Origin: an uncultured Draconibacterium sp.
GTDB taxonomy: Bacteria > Bacteroidota > Bacteroidia > Bacteroidales > Prolixibacteraceae
Direction of reading: 5' to 3'
NCBI RefSeq assembly: GCF_963674925.1
Contig: NZ_OY771647.1
Coordinates: 77,501-141,500, forward strand
Length of the DNA stretch: 64,000 bases
The translations under genes and the position numbers were made by a program. Shown in pieces: positions 18,350 to 26,629 of this stretch. The notes beneath the pieces are model-generated. The model saw only the letters and a program-made list of their open reading frames with translations. It was not told the DNA's origin and did no database searches. The first letter of the stretch is position 1. Every line of letters starts with the position of its first letter.

Positions 18350-18365
18350 CCTACATATTTGTAGG
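18350..18365. promoter_or_regulatory. Palindromic element CCTACA-N4-TGTAGG, copy 1
   Basis: A perfect 6-bp inverted repeat with a 4-nt spacer (TATT), followed by AAAGCAATT. It lies about 115 bp upstream of the nifH -24 element, a usual distance for an enhancer-type activator site. Two related copies lie at 18449 and 19555. Confidence 0.6.
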
Positions 18366-18448
18366 AAAGCAATTTTTAAACAACAATACGGTCAAAAATG
18401 CCGAACAGACTGTTAGTTAGCACTTCTAGGGGCTTAACGTTCAGGTAA

Positions 18449-18464
18449 CATACATTTATGTAGG
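18449..18464. promoter_or_regulatory. Palindromic element, copy 2
   Basis: CATACA-TTTA-TGTAGG, an inverted repeat with one arm mismatch. It lies 99 bp from copy 1. The preceding bases TTAACGTTCAGGTAAC closely match those before copy 3 (TTAACATTGAGGTAAC), so the conserved unit is longer than the palindrome, about 34 bp. Confidence 0.55.
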
Positions 18465-18616
18465 AATGGAAGTCAATGTAAAAAAGTGAAAAGAAATAAG
18501 GTCGTCGCAAAATATGTCATTTTGCAGTTTCTTAATTTTCAATTTAAGGTTAAGCATAATTCTCATTTGTGAAATCATTTAGTTAGATTCCTGATATGGA
18601 ACATTTTTAAATATTT

Positions 18617-19351
18617 TTGAAGAAAATTAATTGGAATATGGAATACCTGAAGGCAGCAATAGAGCTTAAAAAGTATATCAAAGAGATCAATCAGCAGATA
18701 ATTGGAAAGGAATTAAGTCAAAAAAATCCAAATATCATGTTTGTAAAATTTCCAGATGGTTCTGTTAATAAACTGAATATGACCGAATTTAGTAATGATT
18801 TTGTGTCTGCAACATTGGCATCTTTCCCTGGTTCGGAATCATTTATAATTACAGATTTGGCAACAATGAATGCCCAGGGACAGCAACTCACATATTGGCT
18901 GTACAAAGGGTATAATAATCAGACTGAAAATGGATTGGTATATTTTCAGGTAATCGATAAGGATACACTGATGCCTAAAGGGGAATTGCAATTTAGCAAC
19001 CTTGAAAAGAATATTTTCTATGAAATTAAAGCTCCTGATTTTGAAGAAAGCTCAAGTAATGCCATGGAAACGGACGAAGAAATTAGAGGCAAGAAAAGTA
19101 TTGTTTTCCTTGTTGGTAATATGAATGAAGAGCGTTTGCTGCACGATATTCAACGTTTAATTGTTGATACTATTAATAATGTACAACGCCATTCCGGATT
19201 GAATTTCCACCTTATATTAAATATCTCAAAATTTAATGGAGCACCAAGTGAGGATTTTAAAAATCGGATTAAAGAGATTGAGCATTACACGAATGAGTTT
19301 GTCACTCCTGAATACCCAAATACTGAGTTCGTTTTCGATATCGAGGAATAA
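18617..19351 (+). CDS. Unrecognised 244-residue protein divergent from nifH
   Basis: I do not recognise this family. The frame opens at a TTG (18617), and the first ATG is at 18638 (MEYLKAAIELKKYIKEINQQ), giving 237 residues. There is no signal peptide, membrane segment or cysteine cluster. The first part is a basic helix followed by a mixed region (GLVYFQVIDKD, ELQFSNLEKNIFYEIKAPD). After an acidic linker near 143-153 comes a second region with VFLVGNMNEERLLHDIQRLI. Its position divergent from nifH, between palindromic elements shared with the nifH promoter, suggests a nif-linked role. That is inference only. Confidence 0.7.
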   Translation: MKKINWNMEYLKAAIELKKYIKEINQQIIGKELSQKNPNIMFVKFPDGSVNKLNMTEFSNDFVSATLASFPGSESFIITDLATMNAQGQQLTYWLYKGYNNQTENGLVYFQVIDKDTLMPKGELQFSNLEKNIFYEIKAPDFEESSSNAMETDEEIRGKKSIVFLVGNMNEERLLHDIQRLIVDTINNVQRHSGLNFHLILNISKFNGAPSEDFKNRIKEIEHYTNEFVTPEYPNTEFVFDIEE

Positions 19352-19554
19352 AAATTCACCCTCCGGTAGTTGGCTCTCGTAAACAATCTATACTTTTTCC
19401 ACCCAAAAAACATATACGGATTATTACTGCCAAATCAATTTATTATAAAGTTGATGATCTTTTTTTTAAACCTCTACTGTTTCGTACACCCTACGATGGA
19501 AAATTATTAGAAGCCCATAATTAAAGGGCATTCGGGGTGTTAACATTGAGGTAA

Positions 19555-19570
19555 CCTACATTTTGGTAGG
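19555..19570. promoter_or_regulatory. Palindromic element, copy 3
   Basis: CCTACA-TTTT-GGTAGG, with five of six arm pairs intact. It is followed by AAAGCAATT as in copy 1 and preceded by TTAACATTGAGGTAAC as in copy 2, so it links the two. It lies about 190 bp upstream of the predicted marR transcription start. Confidence 0.55.
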
Positions 19571-19729
19571 AAAGCAATTAATTACAATCGGGTGGCTGCT
19601 TTATCTATCGGATTTGCACTATTCAAAACTGTCTAATTTGAGTTAACAAACCGGACATCTTTTACATTGCTAATTATCAACGGATTATGTTTTATTTAGA
19701 ATTTGTTAAAATAAATTTCACAAAACTAG

Positions 19730-19761
19730 TTGACTTTTGCAACTATTTTGTTTTAGCTTTG
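19730..19761 (+). promoter_or_regulatory. Promoter of the marR-efflux operon
   Basis: TTG at 19730-19732, a 21-nt spacer, then TAGCTTTG at 19754-19761, which matches the Bacteroidota TAnnTTTG -7 element. The start codon of marR follows 23 bp later, leaving a very short leader. The overlapping TTGACTTTTGCAA could hold a MarR operator. Confidence 0.65.
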
Positions 19762-19784
19762 CAGTACAGAAAAATTAGAAAGTC

Positions 19785-20243
19785 ATGAGGACAAAAGAAC
19801 CATTGACCTATTTGCTTGGGCAAACCATGAAAATGGTACGCTATAAGTTAATGGCAAAGTTTAAAGAAAATAATTTAGAGCTCAGCCTCGATCAATTTAT
19901 TGTGCTACATTATATAAATGAGAATTCAGCATCTACTCAACAAGATCTGGCCAACCATTTTCTGCGCGACAAATCAATTGTTACGCGGCAAATTAATACG
20001 CTCATTAATTGCGGCTATGTAGAACGTACGCAAGACGAAGAGGATAAACGAAAGAAAAATCTAAAACTCACCATGCAAGGTTTTGCCTCGTTTGAATTTA
20101 TGAAAAAGCTCTCTCTGCAAGTCTCCTCCGAGTTGTTAAATGGAATCACACAAGAAGAACTTGAACATTTTGAGACGATCATCTCTAAAATTCAGCAAAA
20201 CACAGGTTTTAAAGAATGCCTGTCGTGCTGCCAAAAAAAGTAA
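19785..20243 (+). CDS. MarR-family transcriptional regulator
   Basis: A 152-residue winged-helix regulator. The recognition region NENSASTQQDLANHFLRDKS followed by IVTRQINTLINCGYVERTQD and the wing DEEDKRKKNLKLT are typical of MarR proteins. It ends with a CLSCCQKK cysteine cluster that might sense oxidants or metals. It is the first gene of a four-gene efflux operon, 31 bp ahead of the adaptor gene. MarR proteins usually repress their own operon; release by a small ligand or thiol oxidation is inferred. Confidence 0.9.
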   Translation: MRTKEPLTYLLGQTMKMVRYKLMAKFKENNLELSLDQFIVLHYINENSASTQQDLANHFLRDKSIVTRQINTLINCGYVERTQDEEDKRKKNLKLTMQGFASFEFMKKLSLQVSSELLNGITQEELEHFETIISKIQQNTGFKECLSCCQKK

Positions 20244-20274
20244 AAGAATTTATAATACAATAGACACGAAAAAC

Positions 20275-21453
20275 ATGAAAACAATTGCACAATCTTCAAG
20301 CATGGCACTACTAGCCATTCTTTTTATCTTTTCTTCCTGTTCGAATAAGCAACAAGGAAGTAATCCAATGATGGGAGGCCAGGTTGCCGAATACCTTGTA
20401 CAAGAAGTTACACCACAAAACATTACACTTTATCAAAATTTCCCGGCGACCCTTGAAGGCGAACAAACTGTTGAAATTCGCCCGAGAGTTGCAGGATATA
20501 TCGAGAAAATATTTGTTGACGAAGGTGACTATGTAAAAAAAGGGCAGCTTCTTTTTCAAATTAATGCCAACGATATCAGGGCACAGGTTCGGTCAGCCGA
20601 AGCACAGATAAAGGTTGCCGAATCGCAGGTAGCCACTGCAAAAATCGAGTTGGAGAAAACAAAACCGCTGGTAGAGAAAAACATTGTCAGCGAGTTTCAG
20701 CTCGAATCGGTAAAAACAAATTTACAGTCGGCCGAGGCACAACTGGCACAGGCACAGGCAAATTTAGCCAATGCAAAAGCCAACCTCGAGTACACCATGA
20801 TTACCAGCCCTACAAATGGCATCATCGGAACTTTTCCATACCGCGTTGGGAGTTTGGTTAGCAGCTCGGTTACCCAGCCGCTTACAACAGTGTCAAATAC
20901 CGCCAGCATGCGCGCCTATTTCTCCATAAACGAGAAAGTATTTTTACAAATGACAAAAGACCTGCAAGGAAAAAACATGCGCGAAAAACTGGCCAACCTG
21001 CCTGAAGTTGAGCTCATTCTTTCAGACAAATCAACCTATAGCGAGAAAGGTAAAATTGAAATTGCCAGCGGAATTGTTGATTCGCAAACCGGAGCCATAA
21101 ATATGCGGGCTTCGTTTCCAAACACTGAAGGAAACCTGCGCTCGGGCGGAAGTGGAAATATTCGTTTGCCGGAATACCACAAAAATGTTTTACTGGTTCC
21201 TCAGCCTGCCAGTTACGAAATACAGGAAAAACATTTTGTTTACGTTCTCAACAGCGAAAATAAAGTTGTGAATACCGAGATTCAGGTAATTGCAGGAGAT
21301 TTGAAAGACGTTTTTGTTGTTACTTCAGGGTTAAATGCCGGCGACAAAATTGTTGTTGAAGGAATTAATACCCTTCGCGATGGTATGGAGATTAAACCCA
21401 AACTGGCGGAACAACAAGCAGTTGCCGAAAACAATCAAGCTTCAGACAATTAA
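20275..21453 (+). CDS. RND efflux periplasmic adaptor (membrane fusion) lipoprotein
   Basis: This is the AcrA/MexA-type adaptor joining the inner-membrane pump to the outer-membrane channel. I chose the ATG at 20275 because it begins a lipoprotein signal (MALLAILFIFSSCSNK). The longer in-frame start at 20140 overlaps marR. The 392 residues contain the lipoyl half-motif RVAGYIEKIFVDEGDYVKKG, a coiled-coil hairpin rich in Ala and Gln (QVRSAEAQIKVAESQVATAK), and a C-terminal beta-barrel. It lies 20 bp before the pump gene. Confidence 0.93.
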   Translation: MKTIAQSSSMALLAILFIFSSCSNKQQGSNPMMGGQVAEYLVQEVTPQNITLYQNFPATLEGEQTVEIRPRVAGYIEKIFVDEGDYVKKGQLLFQINANDIRAQVRSAEAQIKVAESQVATAKIELEKTKPLVEKNIVSEFQLESVKTNLQSAEAQLAQAQANLANAKANLEYTMITSPTNGIIGTFPYRVGSLVSSSVTQPLTTVSNTASMRAYFSINEKVFLQMTKDLQGKNMREKLANLPEVELILSDKSTYSEKGKIEIASGIVDSQTGAINMRASFPNTEGNLRSGGSGNIRLPEYHKNVLLVPQPASYEIQEKHFVYVLNSENKVVNTEIQVIAGDLKDVFVVTSGLNAGDKIVVEGINTLRDGMEIKPKLAEQQAVAENNQASDN

Positions 21454-21473
21454 TCATATAAGAGCCAAAAAAT

Positions 21474-24400
21474 ATGTTTAAAAAATTTATAGAAAGACCG
21501 GTTCTCTCAACCGTTATTTCAATCCTATTGGTTATTTTGGGTGTACTCGGAATTACCACATTACCCATCGAGCAGTACCCGGATATTGCTCCGCCTACCA
21601 TCAGGGTTTCGGCCAACTATACCGGTGCCGATGCGCAAACGGTTTTAAACAGCGTTGTTATCCCGCTTGAAGAGCAGATTAATGGTGTTGAAGACATGAT
21701 TTACATGAGCTCAACCGCAAGTAACAACGGTTCTGCAACCATACAGGTATATTTTAAACAGGGTACCGACCCGGATATGGCTGCGGTGAACGTTCAGAAC
21801 AGGGTTACACGCGCTAATGCACTTTTACCGGCCGAAGTTACACGTGCCGGGGTTATTACTGCCAAGCGCCAAAACAACATGTTAATGGTATTTTCGCTTT
21901 ACAGTAAAGACGCGAGGTACGACGAGACATTCCTTCAGAACTACTCGAAAATTAACCTGCTGCCACAAGTGCAACGTATTAACGGAGTTGGTGAGGCATT
22001 GGTATTTGGACAAAAAGACTATTCGATGCGTATTTGGTTAAAACCGGATATTATGTCGGGTTATAATTTAATGCCTTCAGATGTTGTTGCTGCCCTTAAT
22101 GCACAAAACCTTGAAGCGGCTCCGGGACGTTTTGGTAGCGAAAACAACCAAAGTTTTGAGTATGTAATACGTTACCGTGGGAAACTTACACAACCCGAAC
22201 AGTTTGAAAATATTGTTATAAAATCGGACAAAGATGGCAATGTTCTTCGCCTTAAAGATATTGCCCGGGTGGAATTAGGATCGATGAATTACACCGCCAT
22301 GACTCAAACACAGGGACAACCGGGTATTACCATGGCAATTTTTCAATCTGCCGGTTCGAATGCAAGAGACGTGATTCTTGAAATTGAAAACACCCTGGAA
22401 GAAGCCTCCAAATCGTTCCCTCCCGGTGTTGATTATATTGAACTGATGAATACCAACGAATTCCTCGATGCCTCAATCGAAAAAGTGTTGCATACACTGC
22501 TCGAGGCTTTTATCCTGGTATTTATTGTGGTATTTGTGTTCCTGCAAAATTTCAGGGCAACGCTTATTCCGGCAATTGCAGTTCCGGTATCTATTATCGG
22601 TACTTTCTTTTTCCTGAATTTGTTCGGTTTCACCATTAACCTGCTTACCTTATTCGCACTGGTTCTGGCCATTGGTATAGTGGTCGACGACGCCATTGTG
22701 GTGGTTGAGGCGGTTCATGCCAAACTCGACGGTGGCGCACGAAACGCCAAATCGGCGGCCGTTTCGGCCATGAACGAAATTTCAACAGCCATTATTTCGA
22801 TTACACTTGTAATGGCAGCAGTATTTATTCCGGTTACTTTTATAACCGGAACGACAGGAGTGTTTTACAGACAGTTTGGTATTACATTAACCGTTGCAAT
22901 TATACTTTCGGCAATTAACGCGCTTACTTTAAGTCCGGCACTTTGTGCACTTTTTCTTAAACCACACAGCGAAGAGGTAAAAGCCCAAAAGGGAGTAATG
23001 AAACGTTTTTACACGGCTTTTAATACGGCTTTTGAAGCCATGACCGGTAAATATAAAAAGACTACCCACTTCTTTATCAATAAAAAATGGCTGGCAGCAG
23101 GAATGATCGTAATCTTTGTTGCATTGCTTGGCTACCTCACAAAAACAACTTCAACCGGTTTTGTTCCGACCGAAGACACCGGCCGATTGTTTGTTGATAT
23201 TGCCATGCCACCGGCTTCTTCATCAGAAAGAACAGCAGAAGTGGCCAAACAAGTTGACAAGATACTGGCCACCATTCCCGAGGTTAACGGCCGATCAGCG
23301 ATAACAGGCTTTTCGTTTTTGGGAGGACAGGGAAGTCCGTATGCTTTGGTAATTGCGGGGCTAAAACCATTCGACGAAAGAAAAGGCGAAGGTCAGGATT
23401 TAAACAGCATCGTTCAAAAACTTTATATCCTTACCTCGCAAATAAAAGGGGCGCGTATTATCATCTTCTCACCACCAATGGTGCCGGGCTTTAGTGTTAC
23501 CGGTGGTTTCGAGTTACAACTGGAAGACAAAACCGGTGGCGATATTAAGGAGTTTGAAAGAGTAACCAATAATTTCCTTGGGGCTTTAAATCAGCGGCCT
23601 GAAATTCAGTATGCACGTACTGCCTTTAATACCAACTTTCCGCAATACCGGATTGATGTTGATGCTGCCCGCTGTATGCGCTCGGGCTTGCAGGTGAGTT
23701 CGGTTCTGTCGGCCATGCAAGGTTATATTGGCGGTTATTATGCATCCGATTTTAACCGATTTGGAAAACAGTATCGTGTTATGGTACAGTCGGAAGCACA
23801 ATACCGTGGTAATCCCGAAGATTTAAACAACATTAAAATACGTACCGGCAACGGAGAAATGGCTCCGATTTCAGAGTTCATTACACTAACACGGGTTTAT
23901 GGGCCTGAAACGATTAACCGCTTTAATATGTACACGGCAATATCTGTAAACGGAAACCCAAATCCGGGTTTTAGCTCAGGTGATGCAATTGATGCCGTGC
24001 GCGAAGTGGCAGCAGAAATGTTACCAGCCGGTTACGATTATGAATTCTCGGGTATCACCCGCGAGGAGATTAACGCCGGTAATCAAACGATCATCATTTT
24101 TATTTTGAGTTTGATCTTTGTGTACTTCCTGCTGGCTGCCCAATACGAAAGTTACATTATGCCGCTTTCGATTATTGTTTCGCTGCCAATTGGTATTGCC
24201 GGCTCGTTCATTTTCGCTCGTATACTTGGCGTTGAGAACAACATTTACCTGCAAATTTCGCTGGTAATGCTTATCGGACTTCTGGCAAAAAATGCCATTC
24301 TTATTGTAGAGTTTGCCCGACAGCGGCGCGAATCAGGCATGTCGATTATCGAGTCTGCCGTTGAAGGTGCAACTGCACGACTTCGCCCGATTTTAATGAC

Positions 24401-24626
24401 GTCGTTTGCATTGATCGTTGGACTGATTCCGCTGGTTATTGGAACCGGAGTTGGTGCCAACGGTAACCGTTCAATCGGAACGGGTGCTGTAGGTGGTATG
24501 CTTATCGGTACTTTGATTGGTATACTGGTTATTCCGGCCATGTTCGTGGTTTTCCAGATTCTGGAAGAAAAAGTGAAAAAACCAAAGGAACTACAAGAGA
24601 TTTCAGAAATGAATAGTTTGGGTTAA
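21474..24626 (+). CDS. RND efflux pump inner-membrane transporter (AcrB family)
   Basis: A 1050-residue hydrophobe/amphiphile efflux-1 transporter that exports drugs or other lipophilic compounds using the proton gradient. It opens MFKKFIERPVLSTVISILLV and has twelve membrane segments in the usual 1+5/1+5 layout with two large periplasmic loops. The proton-relay aspartates are in IGIVVDDAIVVVEAVHAKL of segment 4. The full length and all sections are present. It is co-transcribed with the adaptor and the outer-membrane factor. The substrate is not evident. Confidence 0.95.
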   Translation: MFKKFIERPVLSTVISILLVILGVLGITTLPIEQYPDIAPPTIRVSANYTGADAQTVLNSVVIPLEEQINGVEDMIYMSSTASNNGSATIQVYFKQGTDPDMAAVNVQNRVTRANALLPAEVTRAGVITAKRQNNMLMVFSLYSKDARYDETFLQNYSKINLLPQVQRINGVGEALVFGQKDYSMRIWLKPDIMSGYNLMPSDVVAALNAQNLEAAPGRFGSENNQSFEYVIRYRGKLTQPEQFENIVIKSDKDGNVLRLKDIARVELGSMNYTAMTQTQGQPGITMAIFQSAGSNARDVILEIENTLEEASKSFPPGVDYIELMNTNEFLDASIEKVLHTLLEAFILVFIVVFVFLQNFRATLIPAIAVPVSIIGTFFFLNLFGFTINLLTLFALVLAIGIVVDDAIVVVEAVHAKLDGGARNAKSAAVSAMNEISTAIISITLVMAAVFIPVTFITGTTGVFYRQFGITLTVAIILSAINALTLSPALCALFLKPHSEEVKAQKGVMKRFYTAFNTAFEAMTGKYKKTTHFFINKKWLAAGMIVIFVALLGYLTKTTSTGFVPTEDTGRLFVDIAMPPASSSERTAEVAKQVDKILATIPEVNGRSAITGFSFLGGQGSPYALVIAGLKPFDERKGEGQDLNSIVQKLYILTSQIKGARIIIFSPPMVPGFSVTGGFELQLEDKTGGDIKEFERVTNNFLGALNQRPEIQYARTAFNTNFPQYRIDVDAARCMRSGLQVSSVLSAMQGYIGGYYASDFNRFGKQYRVMVQSEAQYRGNPEDLNNIKIRTGNGEMAPISEFITLTRVYGPETINRFNMYTAISVNGNPNPGFSSGDAIDAVREVAAEMLPAGYDYEFSGITREEINAGNQTIIIFILSLIFVYFLLAAQYESYIMPLSIIVSLPIGIAGSFIFARILGVENNIYLQISLVMLIGLLAKNAILIVEFARQRRESGMSIIESAVEGATARLRPILMTSFALIVGLIPLVIGTGVGANGNRSIGTGAVGGMLIGTLIGILVIPAMFVVFQILEEKVKKPKELQEISEMNSLG

Positions 24627-24646
24627 TCCGCTAGAAAAGATTAGAT

Positions 24647-26035
24647 ATGAAGACAAATTCAATAATAAATAAGATACTCATTGTACTTGTTGCGGTTGTA
24701 CTCTATTCGTGCAACACAACAAATCAGTACAAACGAAGCCAGGATTTTACCGACAATTTGTACGGATCTGCTAAAACAGGAGAAAGCAACCTGGCCAACG
24801 AAAGTTGGCAAAACCTGTTTAATGACCCGGTTCTTGACAGTTTAATAGCCGAAGGGTTGAAGAACAACTTTGATCTGCAGGCTGCAGTTCAGCGTGTTGT
24901 TGCTGCCGAGTCGTACTTCTTGCAAAGTAAAGCAGCACTGGCCCCTTCGTTATCGGGACAAGCTGGCTACACTTACGTTAAAAATTCAGAATCTACCAGC
25001 CCAAATGGTCCCGATCATTACAACGCTTCGCAAATAGCTTTGCAAAGTAGCTGGGAAATCGACTTTTGGGGAAAACTAAGCAACGCCAAAAAATCGGCAT
25101 ACGCCAATTACCTGGCCACTGATGCGGCGCACAAAGCGGTGCAAACGCGACTGATTGCAAACATGGCCTCGGTTTATTACAATTTGCTGGCATTGGATGC
25201 AAAGCTTGAGATTACAAAAGCCACCGTAAAAAACAGTGCCGAACTGGTTGAAACCCTGCGAGCCTTAAAAGAAAGTGGTAATGTAACAGGAGCAGCAGTT
25301 GTGCAAAGTGAAGCTGCGCGTTATGCCGCAGAAGTCACGATTCCGGATATTGAGCAGCAAATAAGGGAAAACGAGAATACACTTTGTTTGCTTTTGGGCA
25401 GAACGCCGGGAAAAGTAGAGCGCGGAAACCTGGAAGATCAGCAAGCACATGAATTGTTGGAAATTGGTGTGCCGGCCGAACTTTTGGATAAGCGCCCGGA
25501 TGTGATGCAAGCCGAATACAGTGTGATGAGTGCCTACCACATGACCAATAGTGCCAAGGCCTACTTTTACCCGTCGGTTACGCTTACGGCACATGCAGGA
25601 TTAGAGTCGCTGGCATTTGAAGATCTGTTTGATCCGGCATCGTTTGCCGCCAATATTGTGGGCGGTTTGGTTCAACCCATTTTTAATAAACGGGCCAACA
25701 AAACACGTTTGGAAGTGGCCAAAGCACAACAGGAAGAGGCGCTGCTAAACTTTAAAAGCACCTTGCTAAATGCCGGTGCAGAAGTGAACGATGCGCTTAG
25801 CATGTATGACGCATCGATGCAAAAGATAGACCTGCGCAACAAGCAGCTGGATGCGCTGGAAAAATCGGTTGATTACACCAAAGAATTGCTGGTTTACGGC
25901 TCGGCAACCTACACCGAAGTTTTAAATGCGCAACAAAGTTTGCTGAATGCTCAGCTGAGCGATGTAAACGATCAGGTTCAACAATTAAGTGCTGTGGTTT
26001 CGTTGTATCGCGCACTTGGTGGCGGATGGAAATAA
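24647..26035 (+). CDS. Outer-membrane efflux lipoprotein (NodT/TolC family)
   Basis: The 462-residue outer-membrane channel of the tripartite pump. A lipoprotein signal ends in VLYSCNTTNQ. The protein contains the two outer-membrane efflux repeats with long helical stretches (LKNNFDLQAAVQRVVAAES; LDALEKSVDYTKELLVYGS) and the typical FWGKLSNAKKSAYANYLAT segment. It lies 20 bp after the RND gene and is the last gene of the operon, followed by a hairpin terminator. Confidence 0.93.
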   Translation: MKTNSIINKILIVLVAVVLYSCNTTNQYKRSQDFTDNLYGSAKTGESNLANESWQNLFNDPVLDSLIAEGLKNNFDLQAAVQRVVAAESYFLQSKAALAPSLSGQAGYTYVKNSESTSPNGPDHYNASQIALQSSWEIDFWGKLSNAKKSAYANYLATDAAHKAVQTRLIANMASVYYNLLALDAKLEITKATVKNSAELVETLRALKESGNVTGAAVVQSEAARYAAEVTIPDIEQQIRENENTLCLLLGRTPGKVERGNLEDQQAHELLEIGVPAELLDKRPDVMQAEYSVMSAYHMTNSAKAYFYPSVTLTAHAGLESLAFEDLFDPASFAANIVGGLVQPIFNKRANKTRLEVAKAQQEEALLNFKSTLLNAGAEVNDALSMYDASMQKIDLRNKQLDALEKSVDYTKELLVYGSATYTEVLNAQQSLLNAQLSDVNDQVQQLSAVVSLYRALGGGWK

Positions 26036-26056
26036 TAAGCAACAAATAAATTCAAC

Positions 26057-26090
26057 AAGGGGGTCGTTCGGAAACGGATGGCCCTTTTTT
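26057..26090 (+). terminator. Terminator of the efflux operon
   Basis: AAGGG (26058-26062) pairs with CCCTT (26082-26086), continued by an imperfect stem and a T run. It lies in the 53-bp gap between the convergent outer-membrane factor and acetyltransferase genes. Confidence 0.6.
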
Positions 26091-26556
26091 ATATCCGGTT
26101 TTCCCAGAAAAAATTATTGGGTTCGCATTCTTTAAAGCCAGCCTTTCTGTATAGGTTTTGGGCTTTAAAATTATCGTGGCGCACTTCGAGGTTTATGCGG
26201 CAGTATCCGTTTTCTTCGGCATATTTTTCAATTCCTTTTAACAAAAACAGGCCAACACCCTGCTGGCGAAAGTGGGGAGATACAATTAAATCGTGGATAT
26301 TAATTAGCGGACTGGCTTTCCAGGTTGAAAAGTTAAGGTTACAATTGGCCAGCCCGGCAAAATTGTCGCCAACACAAACAAAAAAACCCATGTATGCCGA
26401 ATGCCGTTTCAGACCTTCAATAATTTGGGGACCAAGTCCATCCGGCATCGATTCGCGAATCCCCATCTCATCTTCCATGTAATCATTTAAAAGATGAAGC
26501 ACCTGCTCGCAATGAACAGGGTTTTGCAAATCAACCTGAATGAGTTTTTTTTCCAT
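26089..26556 (-). CDS. GNAT-family N-acetyltransferase
   Basis: A 155-residue protein of the Gcn5-related acetyltransferase fold. The acetyl-CoA binding motif A is seen as DLIVSPHFRQQGVGLFLLKG at about 90-109, followed by the motif B region NLEVRHDNFKAQNLYRKAGF. The C-terminus ECEPNNFFW is usual for the family. The substrate (amine, peptide or antibiotic) cannot be told. It is convergent with the efflux operon and lies just downstream of the NifA-like gene on the same strand. Confidence 0.88.
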   Translation of the reverse strand: MEKKLIQVDLQNPVHCEQVLHLLNDYMEDEMGIRESMPDGLGPQIIEGLKRHSAYMGFFVCVGDNFAGLANCNLNFSTWKASPLINIHDLIVSPHFRQQGVGLFLLKGIEKYAEENGYCRINLEVRHDNFKAQNLYRKAGFKECEPNNFFWENRI

Positions 26557-26629
26557 TTACAAATGCTTTAATAATTAATTACCTCAATGCGATAATAGTT
26601 AAGCATTAACGAATTTAAGCATTCTCGCA

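Larger units (their letters stand above)
18181..18616. other. Divergent regulatory region between nifH and the unknown gene
   Basis: 436 bp, AT-rich. It contains the nifH sigma-54 promoter and two palindromic elements, listed separately. I searched both strands for the classical NifA site TGT-N10-ACA and found none. I also found no convincing primary or sigma-54 promoter facing the plus-strand gene at 18617. Confidence 0.6.
19352..19784. other. Intergenic region upstream of marR
   Basis: 433 bp without a gene. It holds the third palindromic element at 19555 and the marR promoter at 19730-19761. The part from 19352 to 19540 shows no clear terminator for the gene upstream and no other structure that I can support. 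Confidence 0.6.

Noticed and set aside
18241..18616. Classical NifA binding site TGT-N10-ACA upstream of nifH
   Set aside because: Every TGT in the region was checked, and none has ACA at the right distance.
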